Shown here piece after piece: positions 16,530-25,468 of a stretch of 64,000 nt of DNA (its first letter is position 1; each line of letters begins with the position of its first letter). The position numbers and the translations under genes were made by a program. The DNA is from Nocardioides panaciterrulae. GTDB lineage: Bacteria; Actinomycetota; Actinomycetes; Propionibacteriales; Nocardioidaceae. The notes beneath the pieces were generated by a model. It made no database searches and was not told where the DNA came from. It saw nothing but the letters and a program-made list of their open reading frames with translations. The stretch lies in NCBI RefSeq assembly GCF_013409645.1, contig NZ_JACCBG010000001.1, positions 1,240,001-1,304,000 on the forward strand, written 5' to 3'.

Positions 16530-17207
16530 ATGGACCTGGCATCGCAGGCGGCCGGCATCGGCGCCCTCGCCGACGACACGCGTCGCGCGCTCTACGAGTA
16601 CGTCGTGGCGCAGCCGGAGCCGGTCGGCCGCGAGCGGGCCGCCGCGGCCCTGGACATCGCCCAGCACAACGTGAACTTCCACCTCGACCGGCTCGTGTCC
16701 GAGGGTCTGCTCGCGGTGGAGTACCGCCGGCTCAGCGGCAAGTCCGGTCCGGGCGCCGGACGCCCGAGCAAGCTCTACCGGCGGGCCGACCGCGAGTTCG
16801 CCGTCTCGCTGCCGCCGAGGCGCTACGACCTGGTCGGCGACATCCTCGCCGCCGCGGTCACCCGCAGCGCCGAGGGCATGCCGCTGGAGGACGCGCTCCA
16901 CGAGGTCGCCTTCGCGGAGGGGCGCGACGTCGGCGGAGCCGCGAGCGGGGTCGACGCCGCGCAGCCGCTGGCGGCGATGGCACAGGTGTTGGCGAGCCAG
17001 GGCTACGAGCCGCACGTCGAGGCCGACGTCGTGGTGCTGAGCAACTGCCCGTTCGACACGCTCGCCAAGAAGCACACCCGGCTCGTGTGCGGGCTCAACC
17101 GGGACTTCGTCCAGGGAGTGGCCGACGGCCTGGGGTGCGAGCGGGTCGCGGCCTGTCTGGAGCCCGAGCCCGGCCAGTGCTGCGTCAAGGCGCGCAGAGA
17201 GGGCTGA
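16530..17207 (+). CDS. winged-helix regulator with C-terminal cysteine cluster (possible Fe-S sensor)
   Basis: A 225-residue ArsR-like helix-turn-helix regulator. The DNA-binding part is at residues 5-75 (IGALADDTRRALYEYVVAQP, DIAQHNVNFHLDRLVSEGLL). The C-terminal half carries cysteines in the pattern C-x13-C-x15-C-x5-C-x7-C-C: NCPFDTLAKKHTRLVCG, then GLGCERVAACL and GQCCVKARREG. SufR-type regulators bind a cluster through comparable C-terminal cysteines, so a redox- or NO-sensitive cluster is a reasonable inference. Ribosome site GTGGAGGC precedes the ATG. It faces away from folE and convergently meets a related regulator at 17314-18003. Confidence 0.85.
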   Translation: MDLASQAAGIGALADDTRRALYEYVVAQPEPVGRERAAAALDIAQHNVNFHLDRLVSEGLLAVEYRRLSGKSGPGAGRPSKLYRRADREFAVSLPPRRYDLVGDILAAAVTRSAEGMPLEDALHEVAFAEGRDVGGAASGVDAAQPLAAMAQVLASQGYEPHVEADVVVLSNCPFDTLAKKHTRLVCGLNRDFVQGVADGLGCERVAACLEPEPGQCCVKARREG

Positions 17208-17313
17208 CCGTCACCAGGATCGGTCGGCACCGCGGGGCCACCTTGTAGAAACATGGGTCATCGGATGTACGGCGATCGATCCTCGTCGTCATGAGGGTGC
17301 GGTCGTGGCGCGG

Positions 17314-18003
17314 TCACTCCGGTCGGCCCGCGGCCCGCGTGGTTGCGAGGCGGGCGAGGCACGCGTGGGGGGTGGCGAAGGGCTCCAGCGAGGTCGTCGC
17401 CAGGGGCGCGTCGAGCTCGTCCAGCGCGCCCTGCATGAGACCCAGATGGATCGCGCACACGACGTCGGGGTGTTGCTTCGCGACCTCCCGGAACGGGCAA
17501 TGGCGCAGCCGCACCTCCGCGCCCCCCTCCGTCGCCTGGGTCTCGGGCTGGAACCCGACCGCGTCCAGCATTCGATCGAGCCGGGACAGGGCTTCCTCGG
17601 CGTCGACACGCTCGGAGGGCGCGGCGCGCTCGACCAGGTGCCTGCCCCAGGCCTTGCCGAGCTCGACGGTCGCGGTGTCGGCGCCCTCCAGGGAGGAGAC
17701 GAAGCCGGTGAGCATCTGCGCCAACAGCTCGTAGCTGCGCGGACCCGGCGACAGGCCCTCGGAGGAGTAGAGGATCCTCGGCCGCCCGGGCGTCTCGCGC
17801 GGCTCGGTCGTCCGGACGGCCAGGCCGTCGTCCACGAGGCCGTCCAGGTGGAAGCGGGCGGTGTTCACGTGGAGGTCCATGGCCTCCGCGACCTCGGCCA
17901 CTGACAGCGGCTGGTCGGTGTCGCGCAGCAGGGCGAGCGCCGCCGCTCGCCGGCTGCCCGGGGGGAACTGCGGTGCGGGATCCGCCAGCCTCGCGCTCGT
18001 CAC
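17314..18003 (-). CDS. second winged-helix regulator with conserved cysteines
   Basis: A 229-residue relative of the upstream regulator, with helix-turn-helix near residues 15-75 (SRRAAALALLRDTDQPLSVA, MDLHVNTARFHLDGLVDDGL) and a C-terminal sensor half with LRHCPFREVAKQHPDVVCAI, a C-x13-C spacing identical to its neighbour, and one further Cys in ATPHACLARLA. It therefore has three candidate ligands rather than six. No ribosome site precedes the GTG at 18003 and a −10-like ACAATC lies a few bases away, so a leaderless transcript is possible. Its promoter overlaps TTGTCA repeats, suggesting autoregulation. It may respond to NO or oxygen, given the hemerythrins nearby; that is inference. Confidence 0.83.
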   Translation of the reverse strand: MTSARLADPAPQFPPGSRRAAALALLRDTDQPLSVAEVAEAMDLHVNTARFHLDGLVDDGLAVRTTEPRETPGRPRILYSSEGLSPGPRSYELLAQMLTGFVSSLEGADTATVELGKAWGRHLVERAAPSERVDAEEALSRLDRMLDAVGFQPETQATEGGAEVRLRHCPFREVAKQHPDVVCAIHLGLMQGALDELDAPLATTSLEPFATPHACLARLATTRAAGRPE

Positions 18004-18009
18004 GCAAGG

Positions 18010-18040
18010 ATTGTCACATGCCGGGTTGTCAATAACAATC
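18010..18040. promoter_or_regulatory. TTGTCA repeats upstream of second regulator
   Basis: The words ATTGTCACATG and TTGTCAATAACAAT occur 15 bp apart immediately before the regulator start, and the second contains the inverted arms TTGT and ACAA. A closely related ATTGT-C-ACAAT palindrome lies in the hemerythrin promoter near 18800. They may be sites for one regulator. Confidence 0.5.
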
Positions 18041-18108
18041 GGCGAGCGAGCGGACCGGCGCCAAGGCTTCGGGCTCGAGATGACCGGCTTCGTCGCGTCC
18101 GTGCGCCC

Positions 18109-18675
18109 TCAGGCTGCCTGGACTGGCGACGTGGGCCCCGCGGCCTTCGGCGGGTCGGCCGCGGCCTGCCGTGCCGGCGGCTCGGTGCGGGGCTGCTCGG
18201 GTGGGTCCCCGGTCGTTGACCCGACCCCGGCGGGCGCGGTCAGCAGCTCCTCGAGGTCCAGCCCGTAGGTGGGCAGCGCTCCGGGAGCGCGAGACCGACC
18301 GTGTTGGAGATCGCCGATGTCGGGGCCGGACATGCCGGTGTCGATGGCGCGCACGCTGCCGATCTGAAGCAGGCCCGGCTCGTCCTGCTCGGCGAAGAGA
18401 TGGATCTGACGGGCGACGTCAAGGCTCGAGAGGCGGTGTCGCCACAGCGCCCACTCGCGGTAGGAGTGTTGCCTGGCCGTGGCGGTCGCCTGACGCAGCA
18501 GCGCGTCCGCCTCGTCGAACGCGCGCCTGACTCTTGCGTGCGCTTCGCGGTGGTCTCGAAGCGGTGAGCGCGCTGCGACCACGCGTGCCAGCTCCGCACG
18601 GGCGTCGTCGAGGGCGGTCAGTGCCTCGTCGATCTGGTCAACCAACAACGTGGACACGGCTGGCGGTCGTCTCAT
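18109..18675 (-). CDS. hypothetical helical protein
   Basis: A 188-residue protein that I do not assign to a family. Residues 1-95 are charged and helical (IDEALTALDDARAELARVVA, HARVRRAFDEADALLRQATA), and the last 60 are Pro/Ala-rich and probably disordered. AGGAG precedes the ATG. It has no signal peptide or membrane segment. It is transcribed divergently from the first hemerythrin gene with a 171-bp AT-rich gap, so the two may share control. The start is supported by the ribosome site; function unknown. Confidence 0.65.
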   Translation of the reverse strand: MRRPPAVSTLLVDQIDEALTALDDARAELARVVAARSPLRDHREAHARVRRAFDEADALLRQATATARQHSYREWALWRHRLSSLDVARQIHLFAEQDEPGLLQIGSVRAIDTGMSGPDIGDLQHGRSRAPGALPTYGLDLEELLTAPAGVGSTTGDPPEQPRTEPPARQAAADPPKAAGPTSPVQAA

Positions 18676-18783
18676 GGTCGCGCTCCTGACGGAGAATTGA
18701 AACTAGTTAGTTCATGTATAACATCGCCGCATCGGCTGGGCAACCAGCCCATCGGCTCGTTGCTGAGACGACCTGGTCGTTCA

Positions 18784-18812
18784 TTGACACGAACATAATT
18801 GTCACAATAAGG
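18784..18812 (+). promoter_or_regulatory. promoter with palindromic operator for hemerythrin gene
   Basis: TTGACA at 18784-18789 and ATAAGG at 18807-18812 are separated by 17 bp, a good sigma-70-type arrangement. The perfect dyad ATTGT-C-ACAAT (18798-18808) overlaps the spacer and −10, the position of a repressor site. Confidence 0.55.
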
Positions 18813-18846
18813 TGAGATCCCTTGCTCTGGAGATCAGGAAACGCCC

Positions 18847-19317
18847 ATGACCGCTACAGTCCGCCTCCCGTCCGCCACGCTCAGGGCCGCGACGGCCCAC
18901 CACGACGAGCTCCTGGAACAGTTGACCGAGCGGGTCGAAGCGTTGCTCGATGCGGTCAGGTCCGGCTCGGCCCCGGGGCCGTCCCGGAGTGCACTTCTCG
19001 GTTTCCTGCGAGCCGAGCTCGTGCCGCATCTCCGGATCGAGGCCGACTTGCTCTACCGGGCCGTGCGTACCGACAAGACCGCCCTGCTGGCGCGAGCGAT
19101 GCAGGACGAGCATCGGGTGATCGCCGCATCGATCCATCAGGTGGAACAAGCCGTCACCAGCGTGGACGCCGCCATCGCGGCGGGCGCCCTGGTGGCCCTG
19201 TGCCAGGTGCGCATCGCGCAGGAGAACACCCACCTGCTCCCCGCCCTCGAGTCAGCAGGACTCGAGCTGTCCGACCTGCTCGGAAGTCGACCGGAACTCG
19301 TCGGATCCACCGGCTGA
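18847..19317 (+). CDS. hemerythrin HHE-domain protein
   Basis: A 156-residue four-helix hemerythrin-like protein that may bind a di-iron centre. Candidate ligands are in TAHHDELLEQL, LVPHLRIEADLLY, MQDEHRVIAASIHQ and AQENTHLLPALES. Such proteins bind O2 or NO or buffer iron. It is the first of three hemerythrin-like genes in 5.2 kb. Its promoter has a palindrome related to the one before the cysteine regulator, so it is a likely target of that regulator. Confidence 0.85.
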   Translation: MTATVRLPSATLRAATAHHDELLEQLTERVEALLDAVRSGSAPGPSRSALLGFLRAELVPHLRIEADLLYRAVRTDKTALLARAMQDEHRVIAASIHQVEQAVTSVDAAIAAGALVALCQVRIAQENTHLLPALESAGLELSDLLGSRPELVGSTG

Positions 19318-19476
19318 GGAGATCGCAGACCCCGGCCGGTGGGCGCGAACCGCGCCCGGCAACGCCTCCGCCGGAGGTCGGTGACCGCTCCCTGGCCGCG
19401 ACTGAGATGCTGAACCGCAGCGGGTGGCGTCGGGCCGCCCGCTGCTGTGCGCGCGAGGTGTGAGGGGGATCGGTCC

Positions 19477-20157
19477 GTGTGTTTCTCGGTTCAGGCCGAC
19501 CTGGTGGCCGGGGCGGCGCTCGTCCCGGTGGGAGTCCTGTCGCTGCGTGAGGTGAAGCGGCTCGATGAGCTGCCGTTCGCCGCGCTGCCGTTGCTGTTCG
19601 CGCTCCACCAGCTCGTGGAGGCGGTGGTGTGGGCGGGTATCGACGGGGACGTCGGCGCCGGCTGGGCGCATGCCGCCGCTCTGGTCTATCTCGGCTACGC
19701 GCTGGTGGTGCTCCCGACCCTCGTGCCGCTGTCGCTCCTGCTGTTGGAGCCGCGCCGCGGGCGCTTGAGGATCTCGCCGTTCGTCCTGCTCGGCCTGGTG
19801 GTCTCGGTCGCGCTGCTGCTCGGGTTGCTCGCGCAACCCGTGGGAGTGGCCCCCCATCCCCACGCCGTGGAGTACCAGACGGGCGTGACCCACGGGCTGT
19901 GGTGGGCAGTGCTCTATGTCGTGGCGGTCATCGGCCCCGCCCTGCTCTCGGGCTACCGCTCGATCGTGGTCTTCGGAGTGCTGAACCTGGTGGGCCTGGT
20001 GGGTGCGGCGGTGTTGTACCAGAGCGTGTTCGCCTCCCTGTGGTGCGTGTACGCCGCGCTCGTGTCGGTGCTGGTGCTCGTGCACATGATCCGGCGGCGC
20101 AGGCTCCGCGATCCTGAACGGCTGGGCGAGACCGCGTGGCCGGCAGCCCGGGCCTGA
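19477..20157 (+). CDS. DUF6629 family membrane protein
   Basis: A 226-residue protein with about seven transmembrane segments. The opening CFSVQADLVAGAALVPVGVL and the segment LPFAALPLLFALHQLVEAVV are characteristic of DUF6629, a family of unknown function common in actinobacteria. The GTG at 19477 puts the family's conserved Cys-Phe-Ser at residues 2-4 and lies eight bases after GGGGGA, so it is preferred to an ATG 30 bases upstream. Conserved His and Glu within HQLVEAVVW are candidates for metal or heme contact; that is speculation. Confidence 0.83.
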   Translation: MCFSVQADLVAGAALVPVGVLSLREVKRLDELPFAALPLLFALHQLVEAVVWAGIDGDVGAGWAHAAALVYLGYALVVLPTLVPLSLLLLEPRRGRLRISPFVLLGLVVSVALLLGLLAQPVGVAPHPHAVEYQTGVTHGLWWAVLYVVAVIGPALLSGYRSIVVFGVLNLVGLVGAAVLYQSVFASLWCVYAALVSVLVLVHMIRRRRLRDPERLGETAWPAARA

Positions 20158-20294
20158 ACCGGCCTCCGATTCGACCCGTAGATCAGCGTGTCGGTCCGCT
20201 CACCTTGGGACCACCGGCCCTCCCCGGTGTGGCGGTCGTCGAACCGGGGAACCACTGGTGCTGGAGCGACTCACTCGAAGAGCAAGGGAGCGTC

Positions 20295-20807
20295 ATGGAC
20301 ATCACCGAGCACATCTTGTCCCAGCACCATCAGCAGCGGCGCATGTTCGCGCTGCTCGACGAGATCGATCCCGGGGACTCGGATTCGCTCGGCGCCGTCT
20401 GGACCCAGCTGGCGAGGTTCCTGGAGGTGCATGCGGCGGCCGAGGAGGAGATCTTCTACCCGGAGGTCCTGCGGGTCGGCCGCGGCGCCGGCGGCGCGGA
20501 GAGCGCAGCGGAGGAGACCGAGGACGCCATCGGGGACCACAACGACATCCGCGACGCCGTGGCGCGGGCGAACGCCGAGCGGCCGGGCACGGATGCGTGG
20601 TGGAAGGCGGTGATCGACGCCCGCCTGGCCAACAGCGACCACATGGCGGAGGAGGAGCGGGAGGACCTGGCGGACTTCCGTCGTCACGCGGACCTGGGGA
20701 TGCGGCACGAGCTCGCGGTGAAGTTCCTGGTCTTCGAGGCCAAGCACGCCGGCGGCATCGACTCCTCCGACAAGGATCCGGAGCGCTACGTGGCCCAGAA
20801 CCAGTGA
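20295..20807 (+). CDS. hemerythrin HHE-domain protein
   Basis: A 170-residue hemerythrin-like protein. Ligand motifs in order are LSQHHQQRRMFALLDE, FLEVHAAAEEEIFYPEVL, DAIGDHNDIRDAV and SDHMAEEEREDLADF, with the H-x3-E pattern of the HHE family. It has a C-terminal charged extension ending KDPERYVAQNQ. AAGGGAG precedes the ATG. Same strand as the DUF6629 gene, 137 bp apart. It may protect against NO or oxidants or handle iron. Confidence 0.87.
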   Translation: MDITEHILSQHHQQRRMFALLDEIDPGDSDSLGAVWTQLARFLEVHAAAEEEIFYPEVLRVGRGAGGAESAAEETEDAIGDHNDIRDAVARANAERPGTDAWWKAVIDARLANSDHMAEEEREDLADFRRHADLGMRHELAVKFLVFEAKHAGGIDSSDKDPERYVAQNQ

Positions 20808-20837
20808 CTGCGCCCCCGGCGGTGAGCGGGGTGTAGG

Positions 20838-23273
20838 TCAGCCCCGGTCGAGCCGCCGGGCGAGGTAGGGCGCGGTGGCGCTGTCCGCGGCCCGGGCGAC
20901 CTCGGCCGGGGGACCGGCGGCGACCACGCGCCCGCCGGCGTCACCGCCGCCCGGGCCGAGGTCGACGACCCAGTCCGCGGAGGCGATCGTGTCGAGATCG
21001 TGCTCGACCAGGACGACCGTGTTGCCCGCGTCGACGAGTCGGTGCAGCTGGTGGAGCAGCAGCGCGGTGTCGGCCGGGTGCAACCCGGTGGTCGGCTCGT
21101 CGAGCAGGTAGAGCGCATGGCCACGTCGCGCGCGCTGCAGCTCGGTGGCGAGCTTGATGCGCTGGGCCTCGCCACCGCTGAGCTCGGTCGCGGGCTGGCC
21201 CAGGCGCAGGTACCCCAGCCCCACCTCGCGGAGCGTCTCGAGGCTCCGCACGGCGGCCGGCACGTCGAGGAGGAACTTCGCGGCCTCGTCGACCGACATC
21301 GCCAGCACCTCCGCGATGTCCTTGCCGCGGTAGGCCACCTCGAGCGTCTCGGCGTTGTAGCGAGAGCCGTGGCAGGTCGGGCACGTCGCGGAGGCGCCGG
21401 GGAGGAACAGCAGCTCGACCGCGACGAACCCCTCGCCCTGGCAGGTCTCGCACCTGCCCTCCGCGACGTTGAAGGAGAACCGGCCGGCGGTGTAGCCGCG
21501 CGCCCGGGCCTCCTCCGTCGCCGCGAACAGCTTGCGCACCGTGTCGAACATCCCGGTGTACGTCGCCAGGTTGGACCGTGGCGTGCGACCGATCGGCCGC
21601 TGGTCGACCCGGACGAGCCGGTCGAAGGCCTCGAGACCGGAGGCGTCCTGGACGTCGACCTCGAGCTGCGCCTCGTCCGGGTCGTCGCCGGTCTGCCCGA
21701 GGTGTCGGCCCACGACCTCGGCCAGCACCTGGGTGACCAGCGTCGACTTGCCGGAGCCGGAGACTCCCGTCACCGCGGTCATGACGCAGAGGGGCACGTC
21801 GACCGAGACCTCGCGCAGGTTGTGACGGGTGACGCCCCGCAGATGCAGCCAGCCCTGCGGGGTGCGGCCGCGGTGCTCGATCGGCTCGGCGCGGCCGGAG
21901 AGGTAGCGCCCGGTGGCCGACGCCTCGACCTCCGCGAGACCGGCGACCGGACCGCTGTAGAGCACCTGCCCGCCGCCCTCGCCCGCCCCCGGGCCGATGT
22001 CGACGACCCAGTCGGCGCGGCGTACGACGTCGAGGTCGTGCTCCACGACGAACAGCGAGTTGCCGGACGCCTTCAGGCGGTCCAGCACGTCGAGCAGCGG
22101 CTCCGCGTCGGCCGGGTGCAGGCCCGCGGAGGGCTCGTCCAGGACGTAGACGACGCCGAACAGCCCGGAGCGCAGCTGCGTGGCGATCCGCAGCCGCTGC
22201 GCCTCACCGGGGGACAGCGTGGTCGAGCTCCGCCCGAGGCTGAGGTAGCCCAGGCCCAGGTCGAGGAGCACCTCGATCCGGGCGGCCAGGTCGGCACAGA
22301 TCCGCACCGCGACCTCGTTGGTCTCCTCGGGCAGGTCGGCGACCGGTCGCAGCAGCGCGACGACCTCGGCCAGCGGCAGGTCGTTGACCTCCGCGATCGA
22401 GCGACCGGCGAAGGTCACCGCGAGAGCCTCGGGTCGCAGCCCGCTGCCGTGGCACTGGGGGCAGGGCGCGTCCTCGACGAACCGCAGGGCCCGCTCGCGC
22501 ATCCGCTCGCTCTTGGAGTCCGCGAGGACGTGCATGACGTGCTTGCGGGCGCTCCAGAACTTCCCGTAGTAGCCGTAGTCGATGCGATCACGCTCGGGCT
22601 TGATGAGGACCGACGGCTGCTCGTCGGTGAAGAGCAGCCAGTCGCGGTCCTTCTTCCTGAGCCCGCGCCAGGGCTTGTCGACGTCGATGCCGAGGCCCGC
22701 GACGATGCTGCGCAGGTTGACGCCCTGCCAGGCTCCCGGCCAGGCCGCGATCGCGCCCTCGCGGATGCTCAGCGACGGGTCCGGGACGAGCAGCTCCTCG
22801 GTGACGTCGTGCACGACGCCCAGGCCGTGGCAGCGCGGGCAGGCGCCGGCCACGGTGTTGGGTGAGAAGGCCTCGGCCGCGAGGTGGCCGGCCCCGGTGG
22901 GGTAGTCGCCCGCCCGCGAGTAGAGCATCCGCAGCAGGTTGGACAGCGTCGTGATGGTGCCGACCGAGGATCGGGACGTGGCCGCCCCGCGGCGCTGCTG
23001 CAGGGCGACCGCCGGCGGCAGCCCGGTGATCTCCTGCACGTGAGGTGCCCCGACCTGCTGCAGCAGCCGGCGGGCGTAGGGCGCGACCGACTCGAAGTAG
23101 CGTCGCTGCGCCTCGGCGTAGAGCGTCCCGAACGCGAGCGAGGACTTGCCGGACCCGGAGACGCCGGTGAAGGCGACCATCGCGTCGCGGGGGATGTCCA
23201 CGTCGACGTTGCGCAGGTTGTGCTCGCTGGCGCCCCGGACGCGCACGAAGTGGTCGGTCGCATCGTCAGGCAT
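20838..23273 (-). CDS. UvrA-like ABC ATPase (short paralogue)
   Basis: An 811-residue UvrA-family protein, clearly shorter than housekeeping UvrA (about 950). It has two ABC modules: Walker A sites FTGVSGSGKSSLAFGTLYAE and [19 protein letters not shown], signatures TTLSPGEAQRLRIA and ELSGGEAQRIKLA, and Walker B in VVYVLDEPSAGLHPAD and ALYLLDEPTTGLHPAD. Zinc-type CxxC pairs occur in ACPRCHGLG, PCPQCHGSG, CETCQGEG and CPTCHGS. The missing length probably falls in the UvrB-binding insert, so it is expected to act apart from UvrB. Similar paralogues are called UvrA2 or DrrC and relate to drug or damage tolerance. Start at 23273 is the ATG closest to the family start. Confidence 0.9.
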   Translation of the reverse strand: MPDDATDHFVRVRGASEHNLRNVDVDIPRDAMVAFTGVSGSGKSSLAFGTLYAEAQRRYFESVAPYARRLLQQVGAPHVQEITGLPPAVALQQRRGAATSRSSVGTITTLSNLLRMLYSRAGDYPTGAGHLAAEAFSPNTVAGACPRCHGLGVVHDVTEELLVPDPSLSIREGAIAAWPGAWQGVNLRSIVAGLGIDVDKPWRGLRKKDRDWLLFTDEQPSVLIKPERDRIDYGYYGKFWSARKHVMHVLADSKSERMRERALRFVEDAPCPQCHGSGLRPEALAVTFAGRSIAEVNDLPLAEVVALLRPVADLPEETNEVAVRICADLAARIEVLLDLGLGYLSLGRSSTTLSPGEAQRLRIATQLRSGLFGVVYVLDEPSAGLHPADAEPLLDVLDRLKASGNSLFVVEHDLDVVRRADWVVDIGPGAGEGGGQVLYSGPVAGLAEVEASATGRYLSGRAEPIEHRGRTPQGWLHLRGVTRHNLREVSVDVPLCVMTAVTGVSGSGKSTLVTQVLAEVVGRHLGQTGDDPDEAQLEVDVQDASGLEAFDRLVRVDQRPIGRTPRSNLATYTGMFDTVRKLFAATEEARARGYTAGRFSFNVAEGRCETCQGEGFVAVELLFLPGASATCPTCHGSRYNAETLEVAYRGKDIAEVLAMSVDEAAKFLLDVPAAVRSLETLREVGLGYLRLGQPATELSGGEAQRIKLATELQRARRGHALYLLDEPTTGLHPADTALLLHQLHRLVDAGNTVVLVEHDLDTIASADWVVDLGPGGGDAGGRVVAAGPPAEVARAADSATAPYLARRLDRG

Positions 23274-23432
23274 TCCCGCTTTGTACCCGATCCGCCGTGG
23301 CTCGCACATTCACAGGAGACCGGAGTGGTGCGGACGGGGCTGGGCCGGGCCGGCCGGGGTGGGGGGCCGGGGCTCCAGTACGTTGCGGTCCTCGGGCAAG
23401 GCGCACTGCCTGCCCTCCCCGGAGGCGTCCAC

Positions 23433-23546
23433 ATGCATCACCTGCCCGGCGCTCACCCGCCCTTCGTCGCCAACCCGATCGCGCTCACGATCGTGGCCAT
23501 CGCCGTGGTGGTCGCCTTCTGGCTCACCCACCGGCGGGGCGGGTAG
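23433..23546 (+). CDS. 37-residue single-pass membrane peptide
   Basis: GGAGG sits eight bases before ATG 23433, and the frame encodes a short His/Pro-containing head, one hydrophobic helix (PIALTIVAIAVVVAFWLTHR) and a basic end. Size and pattern resemble small actinobacterial membrane proteins of unknown role. The gene is in the gap between uvrA-like and hemerythrin genes that face away and toward it. Support is the ribosome site plus the clean transmembrane segment. Confidence 0.6.
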   Translation: MHHLPGAHPPFVANPIALTIVAIAVVVAFWLTHRRGG

Positions 23547-23573
23547 CGGTCGACCACGCCGGCTCCCCGGTCG

Positions 23574-24074
23574 TCAGGAGATGACGGCGTCGATGGTCTT
23601 CTTCAGGGCGCTGGGCTGCGCAGGGGAGCGGGGCGCCTTCTTGCGGGCCTCCTCCATCTCCGCGCCGATCTCCTGCAGGGCCTTGCGGCCCAGACCGGAG
23701 CGCACCTTCGGGAACCACTCGTCCTCCTCCTCGTCGATGTGGTGGCGGACGTTCTCGATGAGCACGGTGGTCTTCGCGGTGAACCGTTCGGCGTCCGGCT
23801 TCATCGCCGCCAGCTCCATGACCAGCACGTCGGCGACGTGGTGCTCCTCGTAGGACTCCAGCACGTCGTCCTCGACCTCGGGGAGCAGCTCGCGCACGCG
23901 GGGGTACATCACCTCGTTCTCGATGTAGGTGTGCACCGTGAGCAGCTCGATCATCTTGTTCACGAGCCGGCCCTTCTCGGCGTGGGCGTTCTCGCCGGCC
24001 TTCTCGAAGGCGGTGAAGACCTTCTTGATCTCCTGGTGGTCCTGCTTCAGCAGCACGATCGCGTCGGTGGACAT
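23574..24074 (-). CDS. hemerythrin HHE-domain protein
   Basis: A 166-residue hemerythrin-like protein with full ligand spacing: IVLLKQDHQEIKKVFTAFEK, LTVHTYIENEVMYPRV, SYEEHHVADVLVMEL and VRHHIDEEEDEWFPKVR. The tail is Lys/Arg/Pro-rich. AGAGGA precedes the ATG. This is the third hemerythrin-type gene in the island and the one closest to well-known HHE proteins. No operator dyad like that of the first one was seen before it. Confidence 0.9.
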   Translation of the reverse strand: MSTDAIVLLKQDHQEIKKVFTAFEKAGENAHAEKGRLVNKMIELLTVHTYIENEVMYPRVRELLPEVEDDVLESYEEHHVADVLVMELAAMKPDAERFTAKTTVLIENVRHHIDEEEDEWFPKVRSGLGRKALQEIGAEMEEARKKAPRSPAQPSALKKTIDAVIS

Positions 24075-24344
24075 GGCGGTTCCTCTGCACTCGGGGGTGG
24101 CTGGCAGGTACCCGCTCGACCGCCACCGGAAACCGTGCCCGGCCGCCGCCGACCGTGGGAATCGTTGCCGGGCTCGCGGTGTTGTCCGACCGGATGGGTA
24201 CGCGCCGGTCCGCCGGCCCCGCGCCCGGCCCGAAGGGCCACCCGGGCCCCCGCCAACGGCCCCCGGCCACGTGGGCGGCCCGCGCAGGGTGCGCGGCGCG
24301 TACGCCTGACCTGACACGGATCCCCAAACGCAAGGAGCACCTCC

Positions 24345-25397
24345 ATGCCCGTCCCCATGCCCGTCCATGCCTACGCCGCCCCCGCCGCCGGCGAGCCCCT
24401 CGTCCCCACCGTCATCGAGCGCCGCGAGGTCGGTGCCAACGACGTGCTGATCGAGGTCAAGTACGCCGGGATCTGCCACTCCGACATCCACACCGTGCGC
24501 GGCGACTGGGGACCGCAGTCCTACCCGCTGGTCCCCGGCCACGAGATCGTCGGCCTGGTCGCCGAGGTCGGGTCCGGCGTGACCGGCCACCAGGTCGGCG
24601 ACCGGGTCGGCGTCGGCTGCATGGTCAACTCGTGCGGGCAGTGCACCAACTGCCGCAACGGCGACCAGCAGTACTGCGCGGAGGGGATGGTCGGCACCTA
24701 CGGCGCCGTCGACCGCGACGGCACCATCACCCAGGGCGGCTACTCCACCCACGTCGTGGTCGACGCCGACTACGTCCTCTCGGTCCCCGAGGGCGTCGAC
24801 CTGGCGGCCGCCGCGCCGCTGCTGTGCGCCGGCATCACCACCTACTCGCCGCTGCGCCGCTGGGGCGCGGGCCCGGGCAAGAGGGTCGCGATCGTCGGCC
24901 TCGGCGGGCTCGGCCACATGGCGGTCAAGATCGCGCACGCGCTGGGCGCCGAGGTCACGGTGCTCTCGCAGTCGCTGAAGAAGCAGGAGGACGGGCTGCG
25001 GCTGGGCGCCGACCACTACTTCGCGACCAGCGACCCGGCCACCTTCGAGCAGCTCGCCGGCAGCTTCGACCTGGTGCTGAACACCGTCAGCGCCAGCATC
25101 GACGTCGACGCCTACCTCGGCCTGCTCGCCGTGGACGGCACGATGGTCAACGTCGGCGCCCCGGGGGAGCCGCTGAGCCTGAACGTGTTCTCGCTCATCG
25201 GGGCCCGGCGCTCGTACGCCGGGTCGATGATCGGCGGCATCCCGGAGACCCAGGAGATGCTCGACTTCTGCGCCGAGCACCACCTCGGCGCCGAGATCGA
25301 GCTGATCGGCGCCGACAAGATCAACGACGCCTACGAGCGGGTGCTGGCCTCCGACGTCCGCTACCGGTTCGTGATCGACACCGCCACGCTGGGCTGA
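24345..25397 (+). CDS. NAD(P)-dependent zinc alcohol dehydrogenase (CAD/YahK type)
   Basis: A 350-residue medium-chain dehydrogenase. The catalytic zinc site is in [15 protein letters not shown] and [12 protein letters not shown], the structural zinc site is [21 protein letters not shown], and the cofactor motif is [20 protein letters not shown]. Residues after the motif ([10 protein letters not shown]) suggest NADP preference, as in cinnamyl alcohol dehydrogenase-like enzymes. It probably reduces aliphatic or aromatic aldehydes. AAGGAG precedes the ATG. The 270 bp upstream, shared with the divergent hemerythrin gene, holds no other gene. Confidence 0.92.
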   Translation: MPVPMPVHAYAAPAAGEPLVPTVIERREVGANDVLIEVKYAGICHSDIHTVRGDWGPQSYPLVPGHEIVGLVAEVGSGVTGHQVGDRVGVGCMVNSCGQCTNCRNGDQQYCAEGMVGTYGAVDRDGTITQGGYSTHVVVDADYVLSVPEGVDLAAAAPLLCAGITTYSPLRRWGAGPGKRVAIVGLGGLGHMAVKIAHALGAEVTVLSQSLKKQEDGLRLGADHYFATSDPATFEQLAGSFDLVLNTVSASIDVDAYLGLLAVDGTMVNVGAPGEPLSLNVFSLIGARRSYAGSMIGGIPETQEMLDFCAEHHLGAEIELIGADKINDAYERVLASDVRYRFVIDTATLG

Positions 25398-25468
25398 CCG
25401 GCCCCGCCCAGCCCCGGAGGTCCTCGCAGCCCGGCTGCGGGGGCCTCCGCGGCGTTTCCGGGCCCGGT

